A stretch of DNA of 32,736 nt from an uncultured Pelagibacteraceae bacterium. Lineage in GTDB: Bacteria > Pseudomonadota > Alphaproteobacteria > Pelagibacterales > Pelagibacteraceae. Below are positions 9,068-16,420 of the stretch, in pieces. The notes below the pieces were generated by a model. The model was not told where the DNA came from, made no database searches, and saw nothing but the letters and a program-made list of their open reading frames with translations. Numbering within the stretch: the first letter of the stretch is position 1; each line of letters opens with the position of its first letter. Position numbers and translations under genes: made by a program. The stretch spans positions 1 to 32,736 of the forward strand of contig CACFKJ010000009.1 in NCBI GenBank assembly GCA_902566805.1, given 5' to 3'.

Positions 9068-10600
9068 TTATATTTTTGGAAAAATTATTTCTATTTTTGC
9101 ACCTTTATTTATATTATTTGATGCAGCAATTTGTCCATTATGAAGATCGACTAAATTCTTAACAATATTTAATCCTAATCCAGAATGTTCACCAAAATTT
9201 TCTGGTCTATTACTATAAAATCTATTAAATATTCTTTTTGTATCACTTTCTTTAAATCCTTCTCCTTGGTCAATAACATTTAAATTTATTTTTCCATCTT
9301 TTTGTTTATTAATTTCAACTTCTATTTCTTCATTGTCATGACTAAAGGAAATTGAGTTTTCAAGTAGATTTGCAAGTATCTGTTCTATTCTATGTTCGAT
9401 ACCAAATATTACATAATCTTTTGATCCATTTGTCTTAAGTTTAACTGAAATTCCTCTTTTTGATTTATATATGCTATTAAAATCATCAACAACAGACTTG
9501 GCTATATTTTTAAGGTCAATTCTTTTCATTTTTTCTTGTGTTATAGCTGCCTCGTCTTTAAGCATTTGAGAATAATCTGTAATTAATCTCTCAATTCTTT
9601 CAATATCATGTGAAACTATTTTTATTAATTTGTTCCTTTGATCAATATTTTCAGTTTCAGATATAATTTCAGATGCACTTTTTAATGAAGCTAGTGGATT
9701 TCTTATCTCATGTACTAAGTCTTTTGAAAAATTTTCTGCTGTGCTTATTTTCTTATGCAGTTCTTGAGTCATCTCATCTAAAGAATTTGACAAAATCCCT
9801 AGTTCATCATTTCTATTTTTTAAATTTTCTATATTTGTTTTTTCTTTGCTCTCTGATTTTATAATTTTTGTATAACTTACTAAATTTTTAATTGGTTTTA
9901 AAAAATATCTATTTAAAACAAAAGAAAAAATTAATATTACAAGTACAACAATAAATGCTGTTCTAATAATAAATATTTTTCTTTCATTAATTGCTGTTCT
10001 TATATCATTGGCATTTTCTGTAATTGCGATATAACCAATATTTTTTTCAACGTATACAACATTTTGAATTGTAGTTAAAAGAAACTGATCATAGTTATCT
10101 TGGGTAAATGTATATGGATTTCCTAACTCAGAAGATTTTGTATAATTTAATAAAATATCATTAATAGATATTTTTTTTTCGTTTTTTATATTTTCTTTTT
10201 TTTTTTCGACCTCTTTTTTGGTTTCAATACTTTCAGTTTCAATAATTTCTAGCCTTTGAGAAAAAGATCTTGGATCTAAATCTAGTGTATCTGTATCTCC
10301 AATCAAATTTAAATTATCATCAAATATCAAAACTCTTTCGATATTTTGAAAAAGAAATCTAGTTGAAAACAAAAATTTTCTAATATCGTTCTCATTAAAA
10401 TTGATATTTAATCTTTGGAAATGATCAGTTGTGTTATTAATAATTTTTATATGATTTTGAACCTTTTTATTTATTAAATTTGGTTGAATAGTATTTAAAT
10501 AAACAAAAGTGAAACCCATTATAATTGTAAAAATTATAAAGTTAATAAATAAAAATTTTTTTAAAATAGATAAATTTTTTATAAAGTTTCTAAGCATCAA
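9068..10600 (-). CDS. chvG: Sensor histidine kinase, ChvG/ExoS type
   Basis: This is a 510-aa two-component sensor. Domains in order: TM1 at about residues 16-35, a periplasmic sensor region of about 170 residues, TM2 at about 209-233, HAMP, the dimerisation/phosphoacceptor box LVHEIRNPLASLKSASEI with His297, and a C-terminal ATPase domain with NLLENSISFS, DQGEGF and GLGLNIVKNLV. In Rhizobiales, ChvG with ChvI responds to envelope stress and acidity. The periplasmic part contains a Lys/Glu-rich low-complexity stretch at about 128-143. The start overlaps the chvI stop by 4 bp (ATGA), so the pair is translationally coupled. The hprK and phosphotransferase genes that often follow it in Alphaproteobacteria are absent; ahcY follows directly. 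Confidence 0.9.
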   Translation of the reverse strand: MMLRNFIKNLSILKKFLFINFIIFTIIMGFTFVYLNTIQPNLINKKVQNHIKIINNTTDHFQRLNINFNENDIRKFLFSTRFLFQNIERVLIFDDNLNLIGDTDTLDLDPRSFSQRLEIIETESIETKKEVEKKKENIKNEKKISINDILLNYTKSSELGNPYTFTQDNYDQFLLTTIQNVVYVEKNIGYIAITENANDIRTAINERKIFIIRTAFIVVLVILIFSFVLNRYFLKPIKNLVSYTKIIKSESKEKTNIENLKNRNDELGILSNSLDEMTQELHKKISTAENFSKDLVHEIRNPLASLKSASEIISETENIDQRNKLIKIVSHDIERIERLITDYSQMLKDEAAITQEKMKRIDLKNIAKSVVDDFNSIYKSKRGISVKLKTNGSKDYVIFGIEHRIEQILANLLENSISFSHDNEEIEVEINKQKDGKINLNVIDQGEGFKESDTKRIFNRFYSNRPENFGEHSGLGLNIVKNLVDLHNGQIAASNNINKGAKIEIIFPKI

Positions 10601-11298
10601 TTAGTATTCCATCTATATCCACTTCCATATCTAGTCTCTATTGCCGAAAAATTATTATCAACTTTTTTAAATTTTTTTCGTATTCTTTTTACATGGCTAT
10701 CAATTGTCCTATCTTCTATATCTGTATCCTCTCTATAAGCAATATCCATAAGTTGAGATCTTTCTTTTATGATGCCTGGTCTTTTTGCCAATTCTTGTAC
10801 AATCAAAAATTCTGTTGTGGTCAATTTATCAGGCAGTTGCTCTCCATTCCACTCACACTCTAATTGCGAAGGATCTAATCTGAGTTTTCCATGAGAAATA
10901 ATATTTTTGGAGTCTTCGATATTAGAATTATCTTTTTTTCTTAATTGAACTCTTATTCTTTCAATTAAAACTTTAATTGAAAATCCACCAGATTTTTTTA
11001 CAAAATCATCTGCACCTAATTTTAAACCAAGTAGCTCGTCTACTTCATCATCTTTCGATGTTAAAAATATAACTGGTAGTGAAGTTTTTTTTCTGAGTTT
11101 TTTAAGTAATTCCTCTCCATCCATTTTTGGCATTTTTATATCTACAACTGCTAAGTCTGGAGGAGTTCTGGTGAGTCCAATCAAAGCACTTTCGCCATCT
11201 AAATAAGTTTGAACTTTATAACCTTCCTTTTCCAGAGCAATACTTAAGCTAGTTAAAATATTTCTATCGTCATCAATTAAAGCTATGGTTTGTTTCAT
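10597..11298 (-). CDS. chvI: OmpR-family response regulator, ChvI type
   Basis: This 233-aa protein has an N-terminal receiver and a C-terminal winged-helix DNA-binding domain. The start QTIALIDDDRNILTS and IKMPKMDGEELL match ChvI closely, with the phosphoacceptor at Asp53. The winged helix includes LTTTEFLIVQELA, DRTIDSHVKRIRKKF and the final RYGSGYRW. It is the cognate regulator of the overlapping downstream sensor. One oddity: at the end of the receiver the conserved Lys-Pro pair is not present. The sequence is DDFVKKSGGFSIKVL, so Lys102 is kept but the proline is replaced by Ser-Gly-Gly, two residues longer. The 52-bp leader contains a 10-mer also found upstream of polA. Confidence 0.92.
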   Translation of the reverse strand: MKQTIALIDDDRNILTSLSIALEKEGYKVQTYLDGESALIGLTRTPPDLAVVDIKMPKMDGEELLKKLRKKTSLPVIFLTSKDDEVDELLGLKLGADDFVKKSGGFSIKVLIERIRVQLRKKDNSNIEDSKNIISHGKLRLDPSQLECEWNGEQLPDKLTTTEFLIVQELAKRPGIIKERSQLMDIAYREDTDIEDRTIDSHVKRIRKKFKKVDNNFSAIETRYGSGYRWNTN

Positions 11299-11325
11299 AT
11301 ATAATATTAAAAATACTAAATTGTT

Positions 11326-11335
11326 CTAATTTGGG
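11326..11335 (-). repeat. CCCAAATTAG motif, copy upstream of chvI
   Basis: On the minus strand CCCAAATTAG lies 27 bp before the chvI start. It overlaps a possible -35 (TTGCCC) that is followed 17 bp later by TATTTT. The identical 10-mer occurs upstream of polA. Both copies are noncoding and point the same way relative to the gene they precede. Function unknown. Confidence 0.4.
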
Positions 11336-11350
11336 CAATAATAACTTGTA

Positions 11351-14125
11351 TTAATGTAGGTCGCCCCAATTTTTACCTATATTTATATCAACTAATAAAG
11401 GTATAGAAAAAGAATGAAGCTCACTATCTTTTACGCTGGTCATTTCATCTTTTATAATTTTTATATATTTTTCGACTGAGTCTTTTTTTGACTCAAATAT
11501 TAACTCATCATGAATCTGCAGAAGAATATTACAATTTTCTTTTTTTAATTCTTTAAATTTTTTACTTATTCTAATCATTGCTAATCTCATTAATTCTGAC
11601 GCTGAACCTTGAATTGGTGCATTTATGGCAGCTCTCTCTTGAAAATTCCGAACGTTGTAATTTTTATCATTAATACCTGTGATGTGTGTTTTTCTTCCAA
11701 AAATATTTTTTACATATCCATTTTTTCTGCAAGATTTAATTGTCTGTTCCATATAATTTTTAATTTCTGGAAACTTAATGAAGTAAGATTTTAAAAAATC
11801 TTCAGCTTCTACGTTTGAAACATTTATTTGTTTTGCTAATCCATATTGAGAAATTCCATAAATTATTCCAAAATTAATTGCTTTTGCTTTTCTTCTCATA
11901 TCCTTATCTATATTTTTAATACTTTTATTAAATACTTGGCTTGCTGTTAATGAATGAATGTCCTCTTTATTTTTAAAGGCCTTTTTTAATTCACCAACAT
12001 CTGCAAGATCAGCTAATATTCTCATCTCAATCTGATTATAATCTGCTGATATTAAGCTTGAATTCGTTTCAGCTATGAAAGCTCTTCTAATTTCTCTACC
12101 TTCGTCAGTCTTAATTGGAATATTTTGTAAATTTGGGTCGCTTGATGCCAATCTTCCAGTAGTAGTAGCAGCCAACAAAAAAGAAGTATGAACTCTATTA
12201 GTATTTGGATTTACATGCTCTTGCAAAGAGTCTGAGTAAGTATTTTTAAGCTTGGTAACCTGACGCCAATCTAAAACAAATTTTGGTAATTTATGTCCTT
12301 TAAATGCCAGATCTTCTAAAACTGACGCGCTAGTTGCAAAACTACCTTTTTTAGTTTTTTTTAAAGATGAAATCTTCATATCATTATACATAATTTCTCC
12401 TAGCTGTTTTGTTGATCCAATTTTAAATTCTTTTTTTGAAATTTTAAAAATTTCTTTTTCTAACAGCTGAATTTTTTTATCAAATTTTATTGATAAAGAT
12501 CTTAAAAAATCTTTGTTTACTTTTATCCCTTTTATTTCCATAAGTGCTAATATTTTAATTAATGGTTTCTCAAATATTTCATAAATTGAGTTAAGTTTTT
12601 CATTTTTTAGATTTTGAGTAAAAATTTTATACAGTCTGTATGTAATATCTGCATCTTCAGCTGCATAATTTTTCGCACTATTTAAATCTACTTCACTAAA
12701 ATTAATTTGCTTTTTTCCACTTCCAACCAAATCTTTAAAAGAAATTGTTTTATGATTTAAATGTATCTCAGAAAGAGTATCCATATTATGTCTGTTTTTA
12801 CCTGCATCCAATACGTATGACATCAGCATAGTATCCTCCATGGAACTCATGTTTATACCTCTATGAAATAAAACAATAAAATCAAATTTTATGTTTTGTC
12901 CAATTTTTTTAATACTTTGGTCCTCTAAAATTGGTTTAAGTTTTTTAATAACAATTTTTTCATTTAAGTTTTTTCCCGATTTATGATTTAAAGGAATATA
13001 ACAAGATTTACCAATTGCTATAGAAAGAGAGATACCTACCAATCTAGCTTGGTGTGGGTCCAATGATGTGGTTTCAGTATCAATTGCAATTTCTCCCTGT
13101 TCTTCAGCTTCTTTTAACCAGCTATTTATTTCTTCATCATTGTTAATTAATATATAATTTTTGTTACTTATTTTAGAAAATTTATCAATTAATTTATTAT
13201 TTTTTTTATCCTCTGAAAAACCAATATCTCCATAAAAGGAAATTACTGAACTTAATAGTCTGTTAAATTCCATCTCTCGCATGAAAGAATAAAGTTTATG
13301 TTTATCAATTTCTCTAAGTTTAAATTCTTCTATTTTATTTTTTACTGGAACATCCTTTTTTAAAGTAACAAGTTTTTTACTTAGTATTGCCTTATCTTTA
13401 TTTTCAATTAGAGTTTCTCTTCTTTTATTTTGTTTTATTTTTTCTGCATTATTTAGTAAGTTTTCAAGATTATCGTACTTATTTATAAGTTCTGCAGCAG
13501 TTTTTACTCCTATTCCGGGGACACCAGGCACATTATCGCTTGTATCACCAGCTAATGCTTGTACATCTATAATTTTTTCTGGAATAACTCCAAATTTTTT
13601 ATCGATGTCGTCTTTATTTATAAACTTATTTTTCATGGGATCATAAATTCGAACACTATTTTTATAAAGTTGCATTAAATCTTTATCAGATGAAACAATA
13701 GTTACTTTCGCACCAATTTTCAAAATTTGTTCAACGTAAGTAGCAATTAAATCATCTGCTTCATAATTAATCATTTCTATGGATGGCAGGTTAAATGCCT
13801 CTACTGATTTACGTATAAATTCAAACTGAGGAATTAGATCGTCAGGTGCATCAGATCTATTAGCTTTATATTCTGAATAAATTTCATTTCTAAAATTTTT
13901 TCTTGCAGAGTCAAAGATAACCGCAAAATGTGTGGGTCTGTCTTTATTTTCATTAGACTTTGAGTCTTCTAGTAGCTTAAACAACATGTTACAAAAACCA
14001 CTAACCGCACCTGTTGGCATTCCATCACTTTTTCTACTTAGTGGAGGTAAGGCGTAGTAAGCTCTGAATATATAACCTGAGCCGTCTATAAGATAAAAAT
14101 GATCAGTTTTTTTTATTTTATCCAT
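11351..14125 (-). CDS. polA: DNA polymerase I
   Basis: This 924-aa enzyme fills gaps in repair and removes primers during lagging-strand maturation. All three domains are present. The 5'-nuclease occupies about residues 1-300 (start FYLIDGSGYIFRAYYALPPL, later GDTSDNVPGVPGIG). The 3'-5' proofreading domain appears intact, with IDTETTSLDP (ExoI), NIKFDF (ExoII) and YAAEDAD (ExoIII). The polymerase has TTTGRLASSDPNLQNIP, motif A DYNQIEMRILA, motif B KAINFGIIYGIS and motif C QIHDELIFE. The length is close to the 928 aa of E. coli. The start ATG is at 14123-14125, and only 51 bp separate it from the divergent ABC ATPase. chvI follows 52 bp downstream on the same strand, so read-through is possible. 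Confidence 0.97.
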   Translation of the reverse strand: MDKIKKTDHFYLIDGSGYIFRAYYALPPLSRKSDGMPTGAVSGFCNMLFKLLEDSKSNENKDRPTHFAVIFDSARKNFRNEIYSEYKANRSDAPDDLIPQFEFIRKSVEAFNLPSIEMINYEADDLIATYVEQILKIGAKVTIVSSDKDLMQLYKNSVRIYDPMKNKFINKDDIDKKFGVIPEKIIDVQALAGDTSDNVPGVPGIGVKTAAELINKYDNLENLLNNAEKIKQNKRRETLIENKDKAILSKKLVTLKKDVPVKNKIEEFKLREIDKHKLYSFMREMEFNRLLSSVISFYGDIGFSEDKKNNKLIDKFSKISNKNYILINNDEEINSWLKEAEEQGEIAIDTETTSLDPHQARLVGISLSIAIGKSCYIPLNHKSGKNLNEKIVIKKLKPILEDQSIKKIGQNIKFDFIVLFHRGINMSSMEDTMLMSYVLDAGKNRHNMDTLSEIHLNHKTISFKDLVGSGKKQINFSEVDLNSAKNYAAEDADITYRLYKIFTQNLKNEKLNSIYEIFEKPLIKILALMEIKGIKVNKDFLRSLSIKFDKKIQLLEKEIFKISKKEFKIGSTKQLGEIMYNDMKISSLKKTKKGSFATSASVLEDLAFKGHKLPKFVLDWRQVTKLKNTYSDSLQEHVNPNTNRVHTSFLLAATTTGRLASSDPNLQNIPIKTDEGREIRRAFIAETNSSLISADYNQIEMRILADLADVGELKKAFKNKEDIHSLTASQVFNKSIKNIDKDMRRKAKAINFGIIYGISQYGLAKQINVSNVEAEDFLKSYFIKFPEIKNYMEQTIKSCRKNGYVKNIFGRKTHITGINDKNYNVRNFQERAAINAPIQGSASELMRLAMIRISKKFKELKKENCNILLQIHDELIFESKKDSVEKYIKIIKDEMTSVKDSELHSFSIPLLVDINIGKNWGDLH

Positions 14126-14140
14126 ATAAATAATGTTATC

Positions 14141-14150
14141 CTAATTTGGG
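14141..14150 (-). repeat. CCCAAATTAG motif, copy upstream of polA
   Basis: This is the second exact copy, on the minus strand 15 bp before the polA start, inside the polA/ABC divergent spacer. Here it falls within the spacer of a possible promoter (TTTACA, 17 bp, GATAAC). It could equally serve the divergent plus-strand gene. Function unknown. Confidence 0.4.
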
Positions 14151-14176
14151 TGAATGTTGTAAAGGTATCAATCTAT

Positions 14177-15115
14177 ATGAATGAAGAAAATGTATTAAAT
14201 ATAAAAAACTTAAACAAAATTTATTCAAAAAAAAGATCTTCCACGGTTGAATCTATACATGCCTTAAAAGATTTAAACTTAGAAGTGAAACAAGGAGAAA
14301 TTTTTGGCCTATTAGGGCCCAATGGAGCTGGCAAAAGCACTTTTATAAATATACTTGGTGGATCGATATTTAAAACATCTGGTAATGTAATAGTTTGGGG
14401 TTTTGACTTAGATAAAAATCCAAGACAAGTAAAAGCATCAATTGGTATAGTACCACAAGAAGTAAATATTGATCCATTTTTCACTCCAAGACAGCTTCTT
14501 GAGTTACAAGCAGGTTTATATGGTGTAAAAAAAAAAGAGAGAATAACTGACACAATTTTAAAATTAGTTTCTTTAGAAACACAAGCAAAAAGTTATTCTA
14601 GAAGTTTATCAGGAGGTATGAAAAGAAGACTTTTGGTTGCTAAAGCTCTTGTTCATCAACCACCTATTATTATTCTTGATGAGCCAACAGCAGGTGTTGA
14701 TATAGAACTTAGAAATAAACTTTGGCAAAATGTAAAATTATTGAATAAACAAGGAGTAACAATAATTTTAACCACTCATTATTTATACGAAGCAGAAGAA
14801 ATGTGTGATCGAATTGCAATAATAAATAAGGGAAGTTTGGTAGCTTTAGATAGTACTGAAAATTTGTTGAAAAGAATCAAGACCAAAATAGTAAAATTTA
14901 CTTTAAATAAAAAAATTGAAATTAAAAATGAATCAGTGGTGTCTTTAAAATTAATTAAATACGACGACAATATACTAACGATTTCTTATGAAAAAAATAA
15001 AACAAATATTAATGAAATTATATCTTTTATTAATATGCAAAAAGCTGCTATCTTAGATATTTCCACCGATGATGGTAAGTTAGAAGATGTTTTTATAAGA
15101 CTTACAAATTCCTAG
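14177..15115 (+). CDS. ABC transporter ATP-binding subunit (ABC-2/YadG-like)
   Basis: This is a 312-aa ATPase subunit of an ABC-2 type exporter. Walker A is LGPNGAGKSTF, the Q-loop is IVPQE, the signature is LSGGMKRR, and Walker B is IIILDEPTAGVD, followed by the switch histidine in ILTTHYLYEAEEMCD. About 80 further residues form the C-terminal accessory region. I start at the ATG at 14177 (MNEENVLNIKNLNKIY); an in-frame ATG at 14099 lies inside the 5' end of polA and adds nonhomologous residues. The matching ABC-2 permease would normally be next, but bioY follows after 32 bp and no permease is in the window. The substrate is therefore unknown. It is not a BioM/EcfA-type ATPase on motif context, though that should be checked. 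Confidence 0.88.
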   Translation: MNEENVLNIKNLNKIYSKKRSSTVESIHALKDLNLEVKQGEIFGLLGPNGAGKSTFINILGGSIFKTSGNVIVWGFDLDKNPRQVKASIGIVPQEVNIDPFFTPRQLLELQAGLYGVKKKERITDTILKLVSLETQAKSYSRSLSGGMKRRLLVAKALVHQPPIIILDEPTAGVDIELRNKLWQNVKLLNKQGVTIILTTHYLYEAEEMCDRIAIINKGSLVALDSTENLLKRIKTKIVKFTLNKKIEIKNESVVSLKLIKYDDNILTISYEKNKTNINEIISFINMQKAAILDISTDDGKLEDVFIRLTNS

Positions 15116-15147
15116 TAATTTATATAAATTAATAGTAAATTTTGAAT

Positions 15148-15699
15148 ATGGAAAATATTAAAACACTTCAAAATCAAAAATATATAAAATCTTTAGTTGT
15201 TATAATTTTAGGTACTGCTTTACTGACAGTTTCAGCCAAATTCAAAATACCATTTTATCCAGTACCTATGACTATGCAAACATTTATGGTTTTATTTTTT
15301 GGTGTAGCTTTTGGATATAAAATTGGTTTATCTATAGTTGGATTATATTTAGTTGAAGGTATTATTGGGTTACCAGTATTTTCTAATTCACCTGAAAGAG
15401 GAGTGGGGATAACTTATTTTACAGGACCCACAATGGGATATCTTTTGGGATTTTTATTTGCAGTTTTTTTAGCAGGATATTTGGACCTAAAAAAAAATAT
15501 TTTTATGATATTTTTTAAATTAATTTTATCTGTTTCTACAATTTATATTTTAGGTTTAATTTGGCTAGGTGTTTTAATTGGTTGGGATAAACCAATTTTT
15601 CAACTTGGTGCCATTCCATTCTTGCCAGCAGAATTCTTAAAAATATTAATTTTAACTCTATTAACAAAAAAAATTATAAAATTAAGATCTTTTATTTAG
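15148..15699 (+). CDS. bioY: Biotin transporter BioY
   Basis: This 183-aa, very hydrophobic protein has about six membrane segments. It has the BioY hallmarks KIPFYPVPMTMQTFMV, the GLYLVEGIIGLPVF region and YFTGPTMGYLLGF. BioY is the substrate-binding membrane component that imports biotin, either alone or with BioM/BioN energising subunits. No bioM or bioN is nearby, so this looks like a solitary BioY. I use the ATG at 15148; a TTG two codons upstream (15142) is also in frame, and the choice changes little. It follows the ABC ATPase by 32 bp and may share its transcript. The last 8 bp overlap the opposite-strand regA gene. No biotin synthesis gene is in the window. Confidence 0.9.
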   Translation: MENIKTLQNQKYIKSLVVIILGTALLTVSAKFKIPFYPVPMTMQTFMVLFFGVAFGYKIGLSIVGLYLVEGIIGLPVFSNSPERGVGITYFTGPTMGYLLGFLFAVFLAGYLDLKKNIFMIFFKLILSVSTIYILGLIWLGVLIGWDKPIFQLGAIPFLPAEFLKILILTLLTKKIIKLRSFI

Positions 15700-15710
15700 G
15701 AGATCTTTTA
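15685..15710. terminator. Possible weak bidirectional terminator at the bioY/regA junction
   Basis: AGATCTTTTA occurs twice (15685-15694 and 15701-15710) across the overlapping gene ends. As AGATCT is self-complementary, the copies can also pair as a 6-bp stem with a 10-base loop, followed on the plus strand by TTTT. It is weak but the only terminator-like structure at this junction. Confidence 0.25.
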
Positions 15711-16255
15711 GAAAGTATTCTTTGTAAAGTTCTCCTATGCATTTTTAATCTTCTTGCAGTTTCGGATACATTTCTATTACAAAGCTCAAAGACTCTATGA
15801 ATGTGTTCCCATTTAACTCTATCAGCTGACATAGGGTTTTCAGGAGGTGCTGGTTTTTTATTTGGATTTGCTAAAAGAGCTTTTTCTACATCATCTGCAT
15901 CGGCAGGTTTTGCTAGATAATCAATCGCTCCCTCTTTTATGGCTGCAACTGCAGTTGAAATATTTCCGTATCCAGTTAACATAATTATTCTACTATCAGG
16001 ATTCGTAGTTTGAATTTGTTTTACAACTTCTAATCCATTTCCATCATCTAGTCTTAGGTCAACTACAGCAAAAGCAGGTTTTTTTGATTTAACCACCTCA
16101 ATTCCTACTTTTACACCTTCAGCTTGTGAAACCTCAAAGCCCTTTTTTTCCATTGCTCTAGCAAGTCTTTCTCTAAAAGGATTATCGTCATCAACGATTA
16201 ATAAAGATTTATTTGAAAAATCTGTAATTTTTTTAACATTTTCTGTTGAATTCAT
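15692..16255 (-). CDS. regA: Response regulator of the RegA/ActR/PrrA family
   Basis: This 187-aa protein has an N-terminal receiver (SLLIVDDDNPFRERLARAME, phosphoacceptor Asp66 in VVDLRLDDGNG, Lys in YLAKPADADD). It ends in the highly conserved Fis-type helix-turn-helix of the family (NVSETARRLKMHRRTLQRIL, about residues 162-181). In Rhodobacter and rhizobia RegA/ActR responds to redox state and controls respiration, nitrogen and carbon genes. The cognate sensor RegB and the SenC/Sco gene that are often adjacent elsewhere are not here. A perfect TATAAT and a 12-bp palindrome at the expected transcription start suggest autoregulation or control by another factor. The start ATG is at 16253-16255. 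The end overlaps bioY by 8 bp. Confidence 0.93.
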   Translation of the reverse strand: MNSTENVKKITDFSNKSLLIVDDDNPFRERLARAMEKKGFEVSQAEGVKVGIEVVKSKKPAFAVVDLRLDDGNGLEVVKQIQTTNPDSRIIMLTGYGNISTAVAAIKEGAIDYLAKPADADDVEKALLANPNKKPAPPENPMSADRVKWEHIHRVFELCNRNVSETARRLKMHRRTLQRILSKRSPK

Positions 16256-16259
16256 ATGA

Positions 16260-16277
16260 CACCATATGGTGATTATA
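16260..16277 (-). promoter_or_regulatory. regA -10 box and operator-like palindrome
   Basis: On the minus strand a perfect TATAAT (16272-16277) abuts a perfect 12-bp palindrome CACCATATGGTG (16260-16271). This puts the predicted start of transcription inside the palindrome and leaves a leader of about 10 bases before the regA ATG. No good -35 is seen at 16-18 bp. This arrangement suits a repressor or autoregulator site. Confidence 0.45.
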
Positions 16278-16299
16278 ATTAATATTACAACCTTTAACT

Positions 16300-16311
16300 T
16301 GTTTATAAACA
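16300..16311. repeat. 12-bp palindrome in the regA/decarboxylase spacer
   Basis: TGTTTATAAACA is perfectly self-complementary. It lies 44 bp upstream of regA and about 110 bp upstream of the decarboxylase, so it could be an operator for either. An AT-rich palindrome of this size can arise by chance. Confidence 0.35.
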
Positions 16312-16365
16312 GGTCATTATTTGCTTTACATTAAAGGATAATTCACTAAAAGTCGCAATTATACG

Positions 16366-16397
16366 AAATTTGCATAAATGTTATGCAAATTTTTTTT
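16366..16397 (+). terminator. Terminator-like leader hairpin (possible attenuator) before the polyamine operon
   Basis: A perfect 12-bp inverted repeat (arms 16366-16377 and 16381-16392, core TTTGCATAA/TTATGCAAA) with an ATG triloop is followed at once by T residues up to 16397. This has the form of an intrinsic terminator. It lies 23 bp before the start of the decarboxylase gene, on the same strand and inside its leader. A GGAG ribosome site follows at 16412-16415, five bases before the ATG. A leader RNA called the speF motif is known before ornithine decarboxylase genes of Alphaproteobacteria; whether this is a member cannot be judged by eye. Confidence 0.55.
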
Positions 16398-16420
16398 ATT
16401 AAGTTTTTTTTGGAGCTTAA

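Noticed and set aside
16352..16356. GTCGC as half of a RegA binding site before the decarboxylase
   Set aside because: Five bases are too few, and no partner half-site at a fitting distance was seen.
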